Of a stretch of 64,000 nucleotides of DNA, positions 10,958-23,197 are shown in pieces. Position 1 is the first letter of the stretch. The number at the start of each line of letters is the position of its first letter. Source of the DNA: Hordeum vulgare subsp. vulgare. Taxonomy: Eukaryota; Streptophyta; Magnoliopsida; Poales; Poaceae. The notes beneath the pieces were generated by a model that worked only from the letters and a program-made list of their open reading frames with translations, had not been told where the DNA came from and did not search any database. Location of the stretch: assembly GCF_904849725.1 (NCBI RefSeq), contig NC_058519.1, positions 536,618,316-536,682,315 of the forward strand, written 5' to 3'. Position numbers and translations under genes: made by a program.

Positions 10958-13897
10958 TTGAGAAATAGGTGCAGTTATCAAAGCCCTCTTAAGTATTTCG
11001 AAGTCTTCCTCACAGTCATCGTCAAAAACAAAAGGAATATCCTTTTGCAAGAGATTGGTAAGAGGCCTAGAAATCTTAGAGAAGTCTTTGATGAACCTTC
11101 TATAGAAACCAGCATGACCAAGGAAACTTCTTATACCTTTGATATCTGTGGGGTATGGCATTTCTTCGATTGCATCAACCTTAGCCTTATCGACTTCAAT
11201 ACCTCTTTCGGCAATTTTATGTCCTAAGACGATGCCTTCATTAACCATAAAGTGGCACTTCTCCCAATTCAAGACAAGATTGGTTTCTTTACATCTCTGC
11301 AAGACTCGATCAAGGTTGCTGAGGCAATCATCAAAGGAAGACCCGTAAATGGAGAAGTCATCCAAGAAAACCTCGACAATCTTTTCACAAAAGTCAGAGA
11401 ATATAGCCATCATACATCTTTGAAAGGTGGCAGGTGCATTACATAAGCCAAAAGGCATACGTCTATAAGAAAAGGTACCGAAAGGGTAGGTGAAAGTGGT
11501 TTCTCTTGGTCAGATTGTGCAACTGGTATTTGGGAGAAACCAGAATAACCGTCTAGAAAGCAGAAGTGTGTGTGTTTGCACAACCTTTCTAGCATTTGGT
11601 CGATAAAAGGCAAAGGGTAATGATCTTTCCTAGTGGCTTTATTCAATTTCCTAAAATCAATCACCATCCTATAGCCAGTAATAATCCTGTGTGGGATCAA
11701 TTCATCCTTATCATTAGGGACAACGGTAATGCCTCCCTTTTTAGGGACGTAATGCAGCGGACTCACCCAATCACTATGAGCAACAGGATAGATGATACCT
11801 GCTTCCAGGAGCTTTAGTATTTCTTTTCTCACTACTTCTTTCATCTTAGGATTTAATCTCCTTTGATGATCAACAACTGGTTTGAAATCAGGATCAGTTT
11901 TAATCTTGTACTGGCATAGGGTAGGACTAATGCCCTTAAGATCATCAAGAGTATATCCAATAGTAGCATGGTGCTTCCTCGGAGTTTTTAGTAACTTCTT
12001 TTCTTCATGCTCTCAGAGGCTAGCACTAGTTATAACAGGATATATCTCCTTTTCATCAAGATAGGCATACTTAAGAGTATCAGGCAACTGTTTAAGCTCG
12101 AACACAGGATCACCCTTTGGTGGGGGTGGATCCCCAAGGAGTTCAACAGGCAAGTTATTCTTAAGGATAGGATATTGTTCTAAGACAACTCTATCTATCT
12201 CATCCCTTTCATCCATATGCATATCATTTTCATGCTCAAGCAAGTATTGCTCTAAGGGATCAGTAGGGGGGACGGCAATAGAGGCTAAGGCAATAGTTTC
12301 ATCCTTACTAGGCAACTCCTTTTCATGAGGTTGTCTACCAAACTTAGAGAAATTGAACTCATGTGACACACCTTCAAAGCCAACAGTGACAGTTTGCTTC
12401 TCACAATCAATATGACCATTGACAGTATTGAGAAAGGGTCTACCAAATATGATGGAACAAAAGCTATCTTGTGCAGTAGCAAGAACGAGGAAATCAGCAA
12501 GATACTTCCTTTTATCACACAAGACTTCAACATCCCTAATAATTCCCACAGGGCAGATAGTATCTCTATTGGCAAGCTGAATAGTGACATCAATAGGCTC
12601 TATCTCAATAGGTGCAATCTCATCTTTGATTTCATCATATAAGGATTGAGGTATTGCACTAACACTAGCACCCACGTCACATAAACCATGATAACAATGA
12701 TGTCCTATCTTAACAGAAACCATAGGCATGCCAACAACAGGCCTATGTTTGTCTCTAGCATGAGGTTTAGCAATTCTAGCAGCATCTTCATAGAAGTGAA
12801 TATTATGTCCCTCAACTTCTTCAGACAGAAGATCTTTGATAATAGCAATGCTAGGTTCAACTCTAATTTTCTCACGGGGTGTAGGTATTCTAATATAGCC
12901 TCTACGTATCACAGTTGAAGCTTTAGAATGATCCTTTATCCTAACAGGGAAAGGTGGTTTCTCAATGTAAGCACTGGGAACAAAAGGATCATTATAGGCA
13001 ATGACTTTCTCTTCAACTGGAGTGGGTTTAAGTACTTTGACTTCTAAAGGAGGAGGATATTTAAACCACTTCTCTTTGGGGAGATCAATATGAGCAGCAA
13101 AAGATTCACACAATGAAGCTACTATCTCAGAGTCAAGTCCATACTTAGCGCTAAAATCACTAAAGGTATTTGTCTCAACAAAGGATTTAACGCAATCAAA
13201 CGTGAAATTCATACCTCACTCCTTACCTTCTTCAAGCTCCCAATCTTCAGCGTTGCGTTTAATTCTCTCCAATAAATTCCATTTGAAGTCAATATCTCTC
13301 TTCATAAAAGAACCGGTACAAGAAGTGTCAAGCATGGTGCGATCATCATGAGAAAGCCGAGCATAGAAGTTCTGAATAATAATTTCTCTCGAGAGCTCAT
13401 GATTGGGGTATGAATATAACATTGATTTAAGCCTCCCCCAAGCTTGAACGATTCTTTCTCTGTCACGAGGCCAAAAATTGTAAATATAATTTCGATCACG
13501 ATGTACTAAATGCATAGGATAAAACTTTTGATGAAATTCCAATTTCAACCGATTGTAGTCCCATGATCCAGTATAATCACATAGCCTATACCATGTCAAC
13601 GCCTTATCCTTCAAAGATAGGAAAGACTTTCTTCTTGACCTCATCCTCGGGCACACCTGCAAGCTTAAATAAACCACAAACTTCATCTACATAGATAAGA
13701 TGCAAGTCTGGATGTGATGTTCCATCTCGTGTAAAAGGATTAGCCAGCAGTTTCTCAAGCATACCCGAAGGAAATTCAAAGCAAATATTTTCAGTAGGTG
13801 CAGCAGATTGACGAGCAACTCTTTGTGCTTCCGTTAGAGGTGAAGATACCCCGAACAAGCCCCTCAAAGGATTAGTATCCATAGTGACAAGTGACAA
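10958..13897 (-). pseudogene. Gag-protease-RT of element C, broken
   Basis: Gag starts at the ATG at 13,897 (MSLVTMDTNPL). A frameshift near 13,610-13,680 separates this from the gag core (KALTWYRL ... AWGRL ... RTMLD), which ends in a TGA at 13,216-13,218. The same frame continues from 13,212 through a linker into a retroviral-type aspartic protease (CDVGASVSAIPQSLY; D-V-G replaces the usual D-T/S-G) and a downstream IIFGRPFLNT. It is cut by TGA at 12,013-12,015. The RT follows, still in this frame (YRMVIDFRKLNK), then shifts near 11,500, apparently by loss of one base, into the frame with MPFGLCNAP and the catalytic FLDDFSIYG. It ends where B is inserted, before RNase H. In an intact relative this would be the replicative polyprotein. 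Confidence 0.85.
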
Positions 13898-13959
13898 TAA
13901 ATTTCAGCACACTATATGAATGTTTCCTTACAAAGTTCCACTTACCAAAGGCGCTTCAC

Positions 13960-13977
13960 TCCCCGGCAACGGCCCCA
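13960..13977 (-). other. Primer binding site of C
   Basis: The minus-strand 18-mer matches the tRNA-Asp complement at 17 of 18 positions (GGGGCC in place of GGCGCC). It starts 11 bases from the LTR end. Confidence 0.75.
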
Positions 13978-13988
13978 GAAAAGAGTCT

Positions 13989-15513
13989 TGATGACCCACA
14001 AGTATAGGGGATCAATCCTAGTCCTTTCGATAAGTAAGAGTGTCGAACCCAACGAGGAGCAGAAGGATCTGACAAGTGGTTTTCAGCAAGGCAAAATCTA
14101 CACGCACTGAAATTGTCGCTATCAAGTGATTGTGTGGTGAGATGATTCGTAGCGAGCAACAAATAATAAAAGTAGCAATGGTGCAGCAAAGTGGCCCAAT
14201 CCCTTTTTTAGCAAGGGACAAGCCTGGACAAAGTCTTATAGGAGGAAAACCGCTCCCGAGGACACACGGGAATTTCTGTGATGCTAGTTTCATCATGTTC
14301 ATATGATTCGCGTTCGTTACTTTGATAGTTTGATATGTGGGTGGACCAGCGCTTGGGTACTGCCCTTACTTGGAAAAGCATCACACTTATGATTAACCCC
14401 TCTCGCAAGCATCCGCAACTACAAAAGAAGAATTAAGACAAAGTCTAACCATAGCATTAAACTAGTGGATCCAAATCAGCCCCTTACGAAGCAACGCATA
14501 AACTAGGATTTAAGCTTCTGTCACTCTAGCAACCCATCATCTACTTACTACTTCCCAATGCCTTCCTCTAGGCCCAAATAATGGTGAAGTGTTATGTAGT
14601 CAACGTTCACATAACACCACTAGAGGAAAAACAACATACAACATATCAAATTACCGAACGAATACCAAATTCACATGACTACTATTAGCATGACTTATCA
14701 CATGTCCTCAGGAACAAAAGTAACTACTCACAAAGCATAATCATATTCATGACCAGAGAGGTAATGAGTCGCATTAATGATCTGAACATAAACTCTTCCA
14801 CCAAGTAATCCAACTAGCATCAACTACAAAGAGTAATCAACACTACTAGCAACCTTACAAGTACCAATCGGAGTCGCGAGACGGAGATTGGTTACAAGTG
14901 ATGAACTAGGGTTTGGAGATGAGATGGTGCTGATGAAGATGTTGATGGTGACAAGTCCCCTCTGATGAGAGGAGTGTTGGTGATGACGATGGCGACGATT
15001 TCCCCCTCTGGGAGGGAAGTTTCCCCGGCAGGATCGTCCTGTCGGAGCTCTAGATTGGTTCTGCTCAAGTTCCGCCTCATGGCGGCGGCGAAACCACAAA
15101 AAAGCTCCTCCTTGATTTTTTTTCCTGGATGAAACCCTTCATATAGCAAAAGAGGGGAGCAAGTGGGCCAGTGGGCTGCCCACAATCCCCCATGGCGCGG
15201 CCTAGGGGGTGGTCGCGCCGTGCAGGCTTGTGGGCACCCCCTGGTGCCCCTCTCGCACTTCTTCGGCCCAGTATTTTTGATAAATCAGGAAAAAATTCCT
15301 CGTTGATTTTTATGGCGTTTGGAGTTGCGCAGAATAGGTATGTCAACTTTGCTCCACTTTCAGGCCAGAATTCCAGTTGTTGGTATTCTCCCTCTTCATG
15401 TAAACCTTGCAAAATAAGAGAGAAAAGGCATAAGAATTGTACCGTGAAGTGAAATAACAGCCAAAGAAGCGATAAATATCAACTTGAAAACATGATGCAA
15501 AATGGACGTATCA
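13989..15513 (-). repeat. 5' LTR of element C
   Basis: On the minus strand the LTR begins TGATACGTCCATTTTG (15,513) and ends GGGTCATCA (13,989), 1,525 bases. It resembles LTRs of abundant Triticeae Athila-type families (WHAM or Sabrina group, from memory). Confidence 0.8.
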
Positions 15514-16137
15514 CACACCCAGCCCATGGCGCCTAAGAGGGGGAAGGGGGAACCCTAGCGCAGGTGGGCCTAAGGCCCACCATGGGGTGCGCCACCCCCT
15601 CCTCCCCTCGTGGCCGCCACCCCTCCCACCATCTAGGGCTGCCGCCCCCCTCAAGAGGGGAACCTAAAGGGGGCGCCATCCTCCCTACCCCCTATATATA
15701 GCGGGGGTTTTGGCCATTGGACACCCGGTTTTCCATCTCTCTCTCGGCGCAGCCCTGCTCTTCTTCCTCCTCCTCTCCTACGGTGCTTGGCGAAGCCGTG
15801 CCGGGAGACCTCGTCTCTCCATTGACACCACGCCGTCGTGCTGCCGGAGATCTTCCCCAACCTCTCCCTCCTCCTTGTTGGTTCAAGGTGCGGGAGACGT
15901 CACCAGGCTGCACGTGTGTTGAACGCGGAGGTGCCGTGGTTCGGCACTAGATCGGAATCACACCATGATCTGAATCGCCGCGAGTACGACTCCATCAACC
16001 GCGTTCTAGCAACGCTTCCACTTAGCGATCTTCAAAGGTATGAAGATCCACTGACCCCTCTCTCGTTGCTGGTCTCTCCATAGGAAGATCTGAATATGGC
16101 ATAGGAAAATTTTGAATTTATGCTACGTTATCCAACA
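15514..16137 (+). repeat. Right part of the 5' LTR of element A
   Basis: It aligns with 22,569-23,197 of the 3' LTR (from CACACCCAGCCCATGG to TTATCCAACA). A TATA box (CCTATATATAG, about 15,690-15,700) is shared by both copies. The upstream part of the LTR was separated by insertion of C. Confidence 0.85.
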
Positions 16138-16138
16138 G

Positions 16139-16150
16139 TGGCACCCGAGC
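16139..16150 (+). other. Degenerate primer binding site of A (initiator tRNA-Met)
   Basis: TGGCACCCGAGC follows the LTR end by one base. The Copia consensus complementary to initiator tRNA-Met is TGGTATCAGAGC, so 9 of 12 positions agree. Confidence 0.6.
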
Positions 16151-17400
16151 GAGGTTTTCTATGCGTAGATTCCATGCACGAGTAGAACACAAAAGGTTGT
16201 GGGTGCTGATTTGTCAATTGTTTGTCGTTACTAGTCTTATTCTTTTCCGACGGTATTATGGGATGAAGCGGCCTGGACCGACCTTACACATACGCTTAGG
16301 TGAGACAGGTTCCACCGGCCGACGTGCACACCGTGCATAAAGGTGGCTAGCGGATGTGTGTCTCTTGCACTCTAGTCGGATTGGATTTGATGAAAAGGGT
16401 CCTTATGAAGGGTAAATAGCTTTGGCATATCATCGTTGTGGCTCTCACGTAGGTAAGAAGGCGTTTTTGCTAGAAACCCAAATCAGCCACGTAAAACTTG
16501 CAACAACAATTAGAGGACGTCTAACTTGTGTTTGCAGGGTTTGACATGTGATGTGATATGGCCAAATTTGTGATGTTACATGTGTGATGTATGAGATGAT
16601 CAAGTTGTTATAGTAGGATTCACGACTTGCATGTCGTTGAGTATGACAACCGGCAGGAGCCATAGGAGTTGTCTTAATTTATTGTATGAGATGCAACGCC
16701 ATGTGTTTACTACTTTTACTTCATTGCTAACGGTTAGCTATAGTAGTAGTAGTAGTAGTTGGCGTGACGACTTCACGGAGACACGATGATGGAGATCATG
16801 ATGATGGAGATCATGGTGTCACGCCGGTGACAATGATGATCATGCGATGCCCGAAGATGGAGATCGAAACAACAAATATGATAATGGCCATATCATGTCA
16901 CTATATGATTGCATGTGATGTTTATCATGTTTTCATCTTATTGCTTAGAACGACGGTAGCATAATAAGATGATCCCTTATAAAAATTTCGAGAACGTATT
17001 CCCCTAAGTGTGCACCATTGCGAACGATCGTTGTCTCGAAGCACCACATGATGATCGGGTGTGATAGATTCTAACGTTCACATACAACTGGTGTAAGCCA
17101 TATTTACACACGCGAAACACCTAGGTTGACTCGACGAGCTTAGCATGTACAGACATGACCTTGAATACAAGAGACCGAAAGGTCGAACATGAGTCGTATG
17201 GTTGAATACGATCAGCATGAAGTTGCTCACCATGACGACTAGTCCGTCTCATGTGATGATCGGACACGTGTTAGTCAACATGGATCATGTATCACTTAGA
17301 TGACTAGAGGGATGCCGATTTAAGTGGGAGTTCATACTTAATTTGATTAAATGAACTTAATTGTCATGAACTTAGTCTAAAAGTTGTCTTTACAAATATT
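16151..17400 (+). other. Leader of element A
   Basis: This is an untranslated leader of ~1.25 kb before gag, as long as in BARE/Angela elements. It contains a short (TAG)n run near 16,741-16,760 and GATGATGGAGATCATG repeats near 16,783-16,815. No ORF of note was seen. Confidence 0.6.
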
Positions 17401-17404
17401 GTAG

Positions 17405-20400
17405 ATCCAACGGCCAACGCACCTGTCAACCTCAATTTCAACGCATTCCTAGAGAAAAACAAGCTGAAAGATGATGGTAGCAACTATGCGGAATCGGTCC
17501 GCAACTTGAAGCTCATCCTCGAATCAGCTAAAAAGGCTTATGTCCTTAATGCCTGCTAGGTGACCCTCCTGCTCCCGCAGCGGCCCAGGACATTCAGAAC
17601 GTCTGGCAGACGCAGGGTGATGACTACTCTCTGGTTAGGTGTGGCATGTTATACATTTTGGAAACGGGGCTCCAAAGGCGTTTTGAGCAACACGGAGCAT
17701 ATGAGATGTTCCACGAGCTGAAACTCATTTTTCAAGCTCATGCCCGTATCGAGAGATATGAAGTCTTCGACAAGTTCTTTAGCTGTAAGATTGAGGAGAA
17801 TAGTTCTGTTAGTGAGCATATACTCAGAATGTGTGGGTTACATGGTCGTCTGACTTTCCTTGGAGTCGAACTTTCGGATGACGTTGTAATTGACAAAATC
17901 CTCCAGTCTCTCCCACCAAGCTACATGGATTTTGTGCTGAACTACAACATGCAAGGGATGGAGAAGACCATTCCCGAGTTGTACTCGATGCTGAAATCTG
18001 CAAAAGTATAAATCAAGAAAGAGCATCAAGTGTTGATGGTCAACAAGACCACCAGTTTCAAGAAGGGCAAGCGTAAGAAGAACTTCAAGAAACACGGCAA
18101 AGCCGTTTCCGCGCCCCGTAAGCCAGATACCGGGAAGAAGAAAAAGAATGGACCCAAGCCTGAGACTGGGTGCTTCTACTGCAAGGGAAAAGGTCACTGG
18201 AAGCGGAACTGTCCCAAGTACTTAGCGGACAAGAAGGCCGACAACGTTAAAGGTATATATGATATACATGTTATTGATGTGTATCTTACCAGCGCTCGTA
18301 GTAGCTCCTGGGTATTTGATACCGGTGTTGTTGCTCACATTTGCAACTCAAAGCAGGAACTGCGGAATAAGCGGAGACTGGCCAAGGACGAGGTGACGAT
18401 GCGCGTCGGGAATGGCTCCAAGGTCGATGTGATCGCCGTCGGCACGCTGCCTCTACATCTACCGTCGGGATTAGTTTTAAACCTTAATAATTGTTATTTA
18501 GTACCAGATTTGAGCATGAATATTGTATTAGGGTCTTGCTTAATGCGAGACGGCTACTCATTTAAGTCGGAGAATAATGGTTGTTCTATTTATATGAGTG
18601 ATATGTTTTATGGACATGCTCCGCTGGTGAATGGTTTATTCTTGATGAATCTCGATCGTGATGTTACACATATTCATAGTGTGAGTACCAAAAGATGTGA
18701 AGTTGATAATGATAGTCCCACATACTTGTGGCACTGTCGCCTTGGTCATATCGGTGTTAAGCGCATGAAGAAGCTCCATATTGATGGACTATTAGAGTCT
18801 CTTGACTTTGAATCATTTGACACATGCGAACCGTGCATCATGGGCAAGATGACTAAGACTCCATTCTCAGGAATAATGGAGAGAGCAACCGACTTATTGG
18901 AAATAATACATACTAATGTGTGTGGTCCAATGAACGTTGAAGCTCGCGGTGGCTATCGTTATGTTCTCACTCTCACCGATGATTTGAGTAGGTATGGGTA
19001 TATCTACTTGATGAAGTACAAATCTGAGACGTTTGAAAAGTTCAAGGAATTTTAGAGTGAGGTTGAGAATCAACGTGACAGAAAAATAAAGTGTCTACGA
19101 TCTGATCGTGGAGGAGAATATTTGAGTCACGAGTTTGGCACACACCTAAGGAAGTGTGGAATTGTTTCACAACTGACGCCGCCTGGCACACTGCAACGTA
19201 ATGGAGTGTCTGAACATCGTAATCACACTTTATTGGATATGGTACGATCTATGATGTCCATTAGCGACTTACCGCTATCATTTTGGGGATACGCATTGGA
19301 AACTGCAGCATTCACTTTAAATAGGGCAACGTCTAAATCCATTGAGACTACACCGTATGAACTATGGTTTGGAAGAAACCTAAGCTGTCGTTTCTAAAAG
19401 TTTGGGGCTGCGATGCTTCTGTGAAGAAACTTCGACCAGAAAAGCTCGAACCCAAAGCAGAAAAATGCGTATTCATAGGATACCCTAAGGAAACTATTGG
19501 GTATACCTTCTATCTTAGATCCGAAGGTAAAACCTTTGTTGCCAAGAACGGATCCTTTCTAGAGAAAGAGTTTCTCTCGAAAGAAGTAAGTGGGAGGAAA
19601 GTAGAACTTGATGAGGTAATTACACCCCCTCTCGAACCAGAGAGTAGCGCAGCGCGGGAAATTGTTCCTGTGGCGCCTACGCCAACTGGAGAGGAAGTTA
19701 ATGATGATGATCATGAAGCTTCGGATCAAGTTGCTACTGAACCACGAAGGTTCACAAGGGTACGATCCGCACCAGAGTGGTACGGCAACCCTGTGATGGA
19801 AATCATGTTGTTAGACAACGGTGAACCTTCGAACTATGAAGAAGCAATGGCGGGCCCGTATTCCAATAAATGGCTTGAGGCTATGAAACCCGAGATAGGA
19901 TCCATGTATGAGAACAAAGTATGGGCTTTGGTGGACTTGCCCGATGATCGGCGAGCCATAGAAAATAAATGGATCTTCAAGAAGAAGACTGACACAAACG
20001 GTAATGTGACCGTTTACAAAGCTTGACTTGTCGCAAAGGGTTTTCGACAAATTCAAGGAGTTGACTATGATGAGACTTTCTCTCCTGTAGCGAAGCTGAA
20101 GTCAGTCTGAATCATGTTAGCAATTGCAGCTTTTCATGATTATGAAATTTGGCAAATAGACGTCAAAACAGCGTTCCTTAACGGTTATCTTAAGGAAGAG
20201 TTGTATATGATGCAACCAGAAGGTTTTGTCGATGCTAAGAGTGCTAACAAGGTATGCGAGCTCCAGCACTCCATCTATGGGCTGGTGCAAGCATCTCGAA
20301 GTTGGAACATTTGCTTTAATGAGGTGATTAAAGCGTTTGGGTTCATACAGGTTTATGGAGAAGCATGTCTGTACAAGAAAGTGAGTGGGAGCTCTGTAGC

Positions 20401-21396
20401 TTTCCTCATACTATATGTGGATGATATATTATTGATGGGGAATAATATAGAGTTATTGGAGAGCATAAAGGCCTACTTGAACAAGAGTTTTTCAATGAAG
20501 GACATTGGAGAAGCTGCATACATATTAGGCATCAAGATCTATAGAGATAGATTGAGATGCCTCATAGGTCTTTCGCAAATTACATACCTTGACTAGATAT
20601 TGAAGAAGTTCAATATGGAAAACTCAAAGAAGGGGTTCTTGCCAGTTTTGCAAGGTATGAGATTGAGTAAGACTCAGTCACCGACCACGATAGCAGATAG
20701 AGAGAAGATGAGTAATGTTCCCTACGCTTCAACCGTGGGCTCTCTAATGTATGTCATGCTGTGTAGCAGACCTGATATAAACCTTGCCATAAGTTTAGTA
20801 GGGAGGTACCAAAGTGATCCCGGTATGGAACACTGGACAGCGGTCAAGAATATCCTTAAGTACCTCAAAGGACTAAGGAGATGTTTCTCATTTATGGAGG
20901 TGACGTAGAGCTCGTCGTAAAGGGTTACGTCGATGCTAGCTTCGACACAGATCCGGATGACTCTAAGTCACAAACCGGATATGTGTATGTTTTGAATGGC
21001 GGGGCAGTGAGCTGGTGCAGCAGCAAGCAAGACGTCATGGCAGCATCTACATGTGAAGCAGAGTACATAGCTGCTTTAGAAGCGGCTCATGAAGGGATTT
21101 GGATGAAGGAGTTCATCACCGACCTTGGAGTGGTTCCAAGCACGTCACATCTGATGACACACTTATGTGATAACACTAGAGCCATTGCCATATCGAAGGA
21201 GCCCAGATTTCACCGGAAGACCAAGCACATCCAACGCCGCTACAACTCCATCCAGGACCAGGTCCATAGAGGAGTAATAGATATTTGTAAAGTGCAAACA
21301 GATCTGAATATTGCAGACCCGTTGACTAAACCTCTTCCTCGAGCAAAACATGATCAACACCACAATGCTATGGGTGTTCGATACATCATAATGTAA
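17405..21396 (+). pseudogene. Gag-pol polyprotein of element A, broken
   Basis: Copia-type order is visible. Gag is followed by a zinc knuckle CFYCKGKGHWKRNC (about 18,170-18,211), then protease (WVFDTG, near 18,312). The GAG-pre-integrase finger follows (HCRLGH ... CEPC), then integrase, RT (QIDVKTAFLNGYL, catalytic YVDD near 20,420) and RNase H (VDASF ... SSKQDVMAASTCEAEY). In-frame stops lie at 18,009 (TAA), 19,053 (TAG), 20,024 (TGA), 20,108 (TGA) and 20,594 (TAG). One-base frameshifts lie near 17,553, 19,372 and 20,879. The first catalytic Asp of integrase appears changed to Asn (HTNVCGP, codon 18,915-18,917); the second Asp (SDRGGEY) and the Glu (NGVSE) remain. The natural stop is TAA at 21,394. 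Confidence 0.9.
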
Positions 21397-21412
21397 CTAG
21401 ATTATTGACTCT

Positions 21413-21428
21413 AGTGCAAGTGGGAGAC
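21413..21428 (+). other. Polypurine tract of element A
   Basis: GTGCAAGTGGGAGAC-type purine-rich sequence lies directly before the TGTTGG of the 3' LTR, as in other Angela/BARE elements. Confidence 0.65.
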
Positions 21429-23197
21429 TGTTGGAAATATGCCCTAGAGGTAATAATAAAATGGTTATTATCATATTTCCGTGTTCATGATAATCGTCTA
21501 TTGTTCATGCTATAATTGCATTAACAGGAAACAGTAATACATGTGTGAATAAATAGATCACAATGTGTCCCTAGCAAGCCTCTAGTTGGTTAGCTCGTTG
21601 ATCAATAGATGATAATGGTTTCCTGATCATGGACATTGGATGTCATTGATAACGGGATCACATCATTGGGAGAATGATGTGATGGACAAGACCCAATCCT
21701 AAGCATAGCACTAGATCGTGTTGTTCGTATGCTAAAGCTTTTCTAATGTCAAGTGTCTTTTCCTTCGACCGTGAGATTGTGCAACTCCCGGATACCGTAG
21801 GAGTGCTTTGGGTGTATCAAACGTCACAACGTAACTAGGTGACTATAAAGGTGCACTAGGGGTATCTCCGAAAGTGTCTGTTGGGTTGGTACAAATCGAG
21901 ATCGGGATTTGTCACTCCGTGTGACGGAGAGGTATTTGTGAGACCACTCGGTAGAACATCATCATGAGCTCAATGTGACTAAGGAGTTAGTCACGGGATG
22001 ACGTGCTACGGAACGAGTAAAGAGACTTACCAGTAACGAGATTGAACAAGGTATAGGTATACCGACGATCGAATCTCGGGCAAGTTCTATACCGACAGAC
22101 AAAAGGAATTGTATACGGGATTGATTGAATCCTTGACATCGTGGTTCATCTGATGAGATCATCGTGGAACATGTGGGAGCCACCATGGGTATCCAGATCC
22201 TGCTGATGGTTATTGGCCAGAGAGTGTCTCGGTCATGTCTGCATGCCTCCCGAACCCGTAGGGTCTACACACTTAAGGTTCGATGACGCTAGGGTTATAG
22301 CGAATTGTTATACGAGGTTACTGAAGGTTGTTCGGAGTCCCGGATGAGATCCCGAACGTCACGAGGGGCTCCGGAATGGTCCGGAGGTAAAGATTGATAT
22401 ATAGGATGGATGGGTTTGGACGCCGGAAATGTTTCGGGCACCACCGGCAAAGTGTCGGGACCACCGGAAGCGTTCTGGAGGCCCATCGGGAGAGGCCACC
22501 AGCCCCAGGAGGCTACATGGGACAAGTGTGAGAGGAAACCAGCCCCTGGGTGGGCTGATGCGCCCCACACACCCAGCCCATGGCGCCTAAGAGGGGGAAG
22601 GGGGGAACCCTAGCGCAGGTGGGCCTAAGGCCCACCAGGGGGTGTGCCATCCCCTCCTCCCCTCTTGGCCGCCACCCCTCCCCCCATCTAGGGCTGCCCC
22701 CCCCCCCCCTCAAGAGGGAAACCCTAAAGGGGGCGCCACCCTCCCTACCCCCTATATATAGCGGGGGTTTTGGCCATTGAAGACACGGTTTTCCATTTCT
22801 CTCTCGACGTAGCCCTGCTCTTCTTCTTCCTCCTCTCCCACGATGCTTGGCGAAGCCATGCCGGGAGACCTCGTCTCTCCATCGACACCACGCCGTCGTG
22901 CTGCCGGAGATCTTCCCCAACCTCTCCCTCCTCCTTGCTGGTTCAAGGTGCGGGAGACGTCACCGGGCTGCACGTGTGTTGAACACGGACGTGCCGTGGT
23001 TCGGCACTAGATCGGAATCACACCGCGATCTGAATCGCCGCGAGTACGACTCCATCAACCGCCTTCTAGCAATGCTTCCGCTTAGCAATCTTCAAAGGTA
23101 TGAAGATCCACTCACCCCTCTCTCGTTGCTGGTCTCTCCATAGGAAGATTTGAATATGGCGTAGGAAAATTTTGAATTTATGCTACGTTATCCAACA
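21429..23197 (+). repeat. 3' LTR of element A
   Basis: A complete 1,769-base LTR runs from TGTTGGAAAT to TATCCAACA with a perfect terminal TGTTGG/CCAACA inversion. A TATA box (CCTATATATAG, near 22,750) precedes a CT-rich transcribed segment. A poly-C run lies at about 22,697-22,709. Confidence 0.9.

Larger units (their letters stand above)
10958..15513 (-). mobile_element. Element C: Athila-type Gypsy retrotransposon, truncated
   Basis: Read on the minus strand, C has a complete 5' LTR (15,513-13,989), a primer site and gag-protease-RT, then stops inside RT where B's 3' LTR begins. RNase H, integrase and the 3' LTR would lie on the other side of B, outside the window. It is inserted in the 5' LTR of Copia element A; the A sequence resumes at 15,514. 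Among the Athila-type elements here it is the only one with visible polymerase, although that is broken. Confidence 0.8.
15514..23197 (+). mobile_element. Element A: Angela/BARE-like Copia retrotransposon, degenerate
   Basis: The order is 5' LTR remnant, altered primer site, leader, gag, protease, integrase, RT, RNase H, polypurine tract and complete 3' LTR. The domain order (integrase before RT) marks it as Copia, and the LTR start TGTTGGAAATATGCCCTAGAGG is that of the Angela/BARE/WIS group. The coding region carries five in-frame stops and three frameshifts, so this copy is dead. C is inserted in its 5' LTR. Its 3' end adjoins an unrelated LTR-like sequence; CGCAC (23,198-23,202) would be the target duplication. 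Confidence 0.9.
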
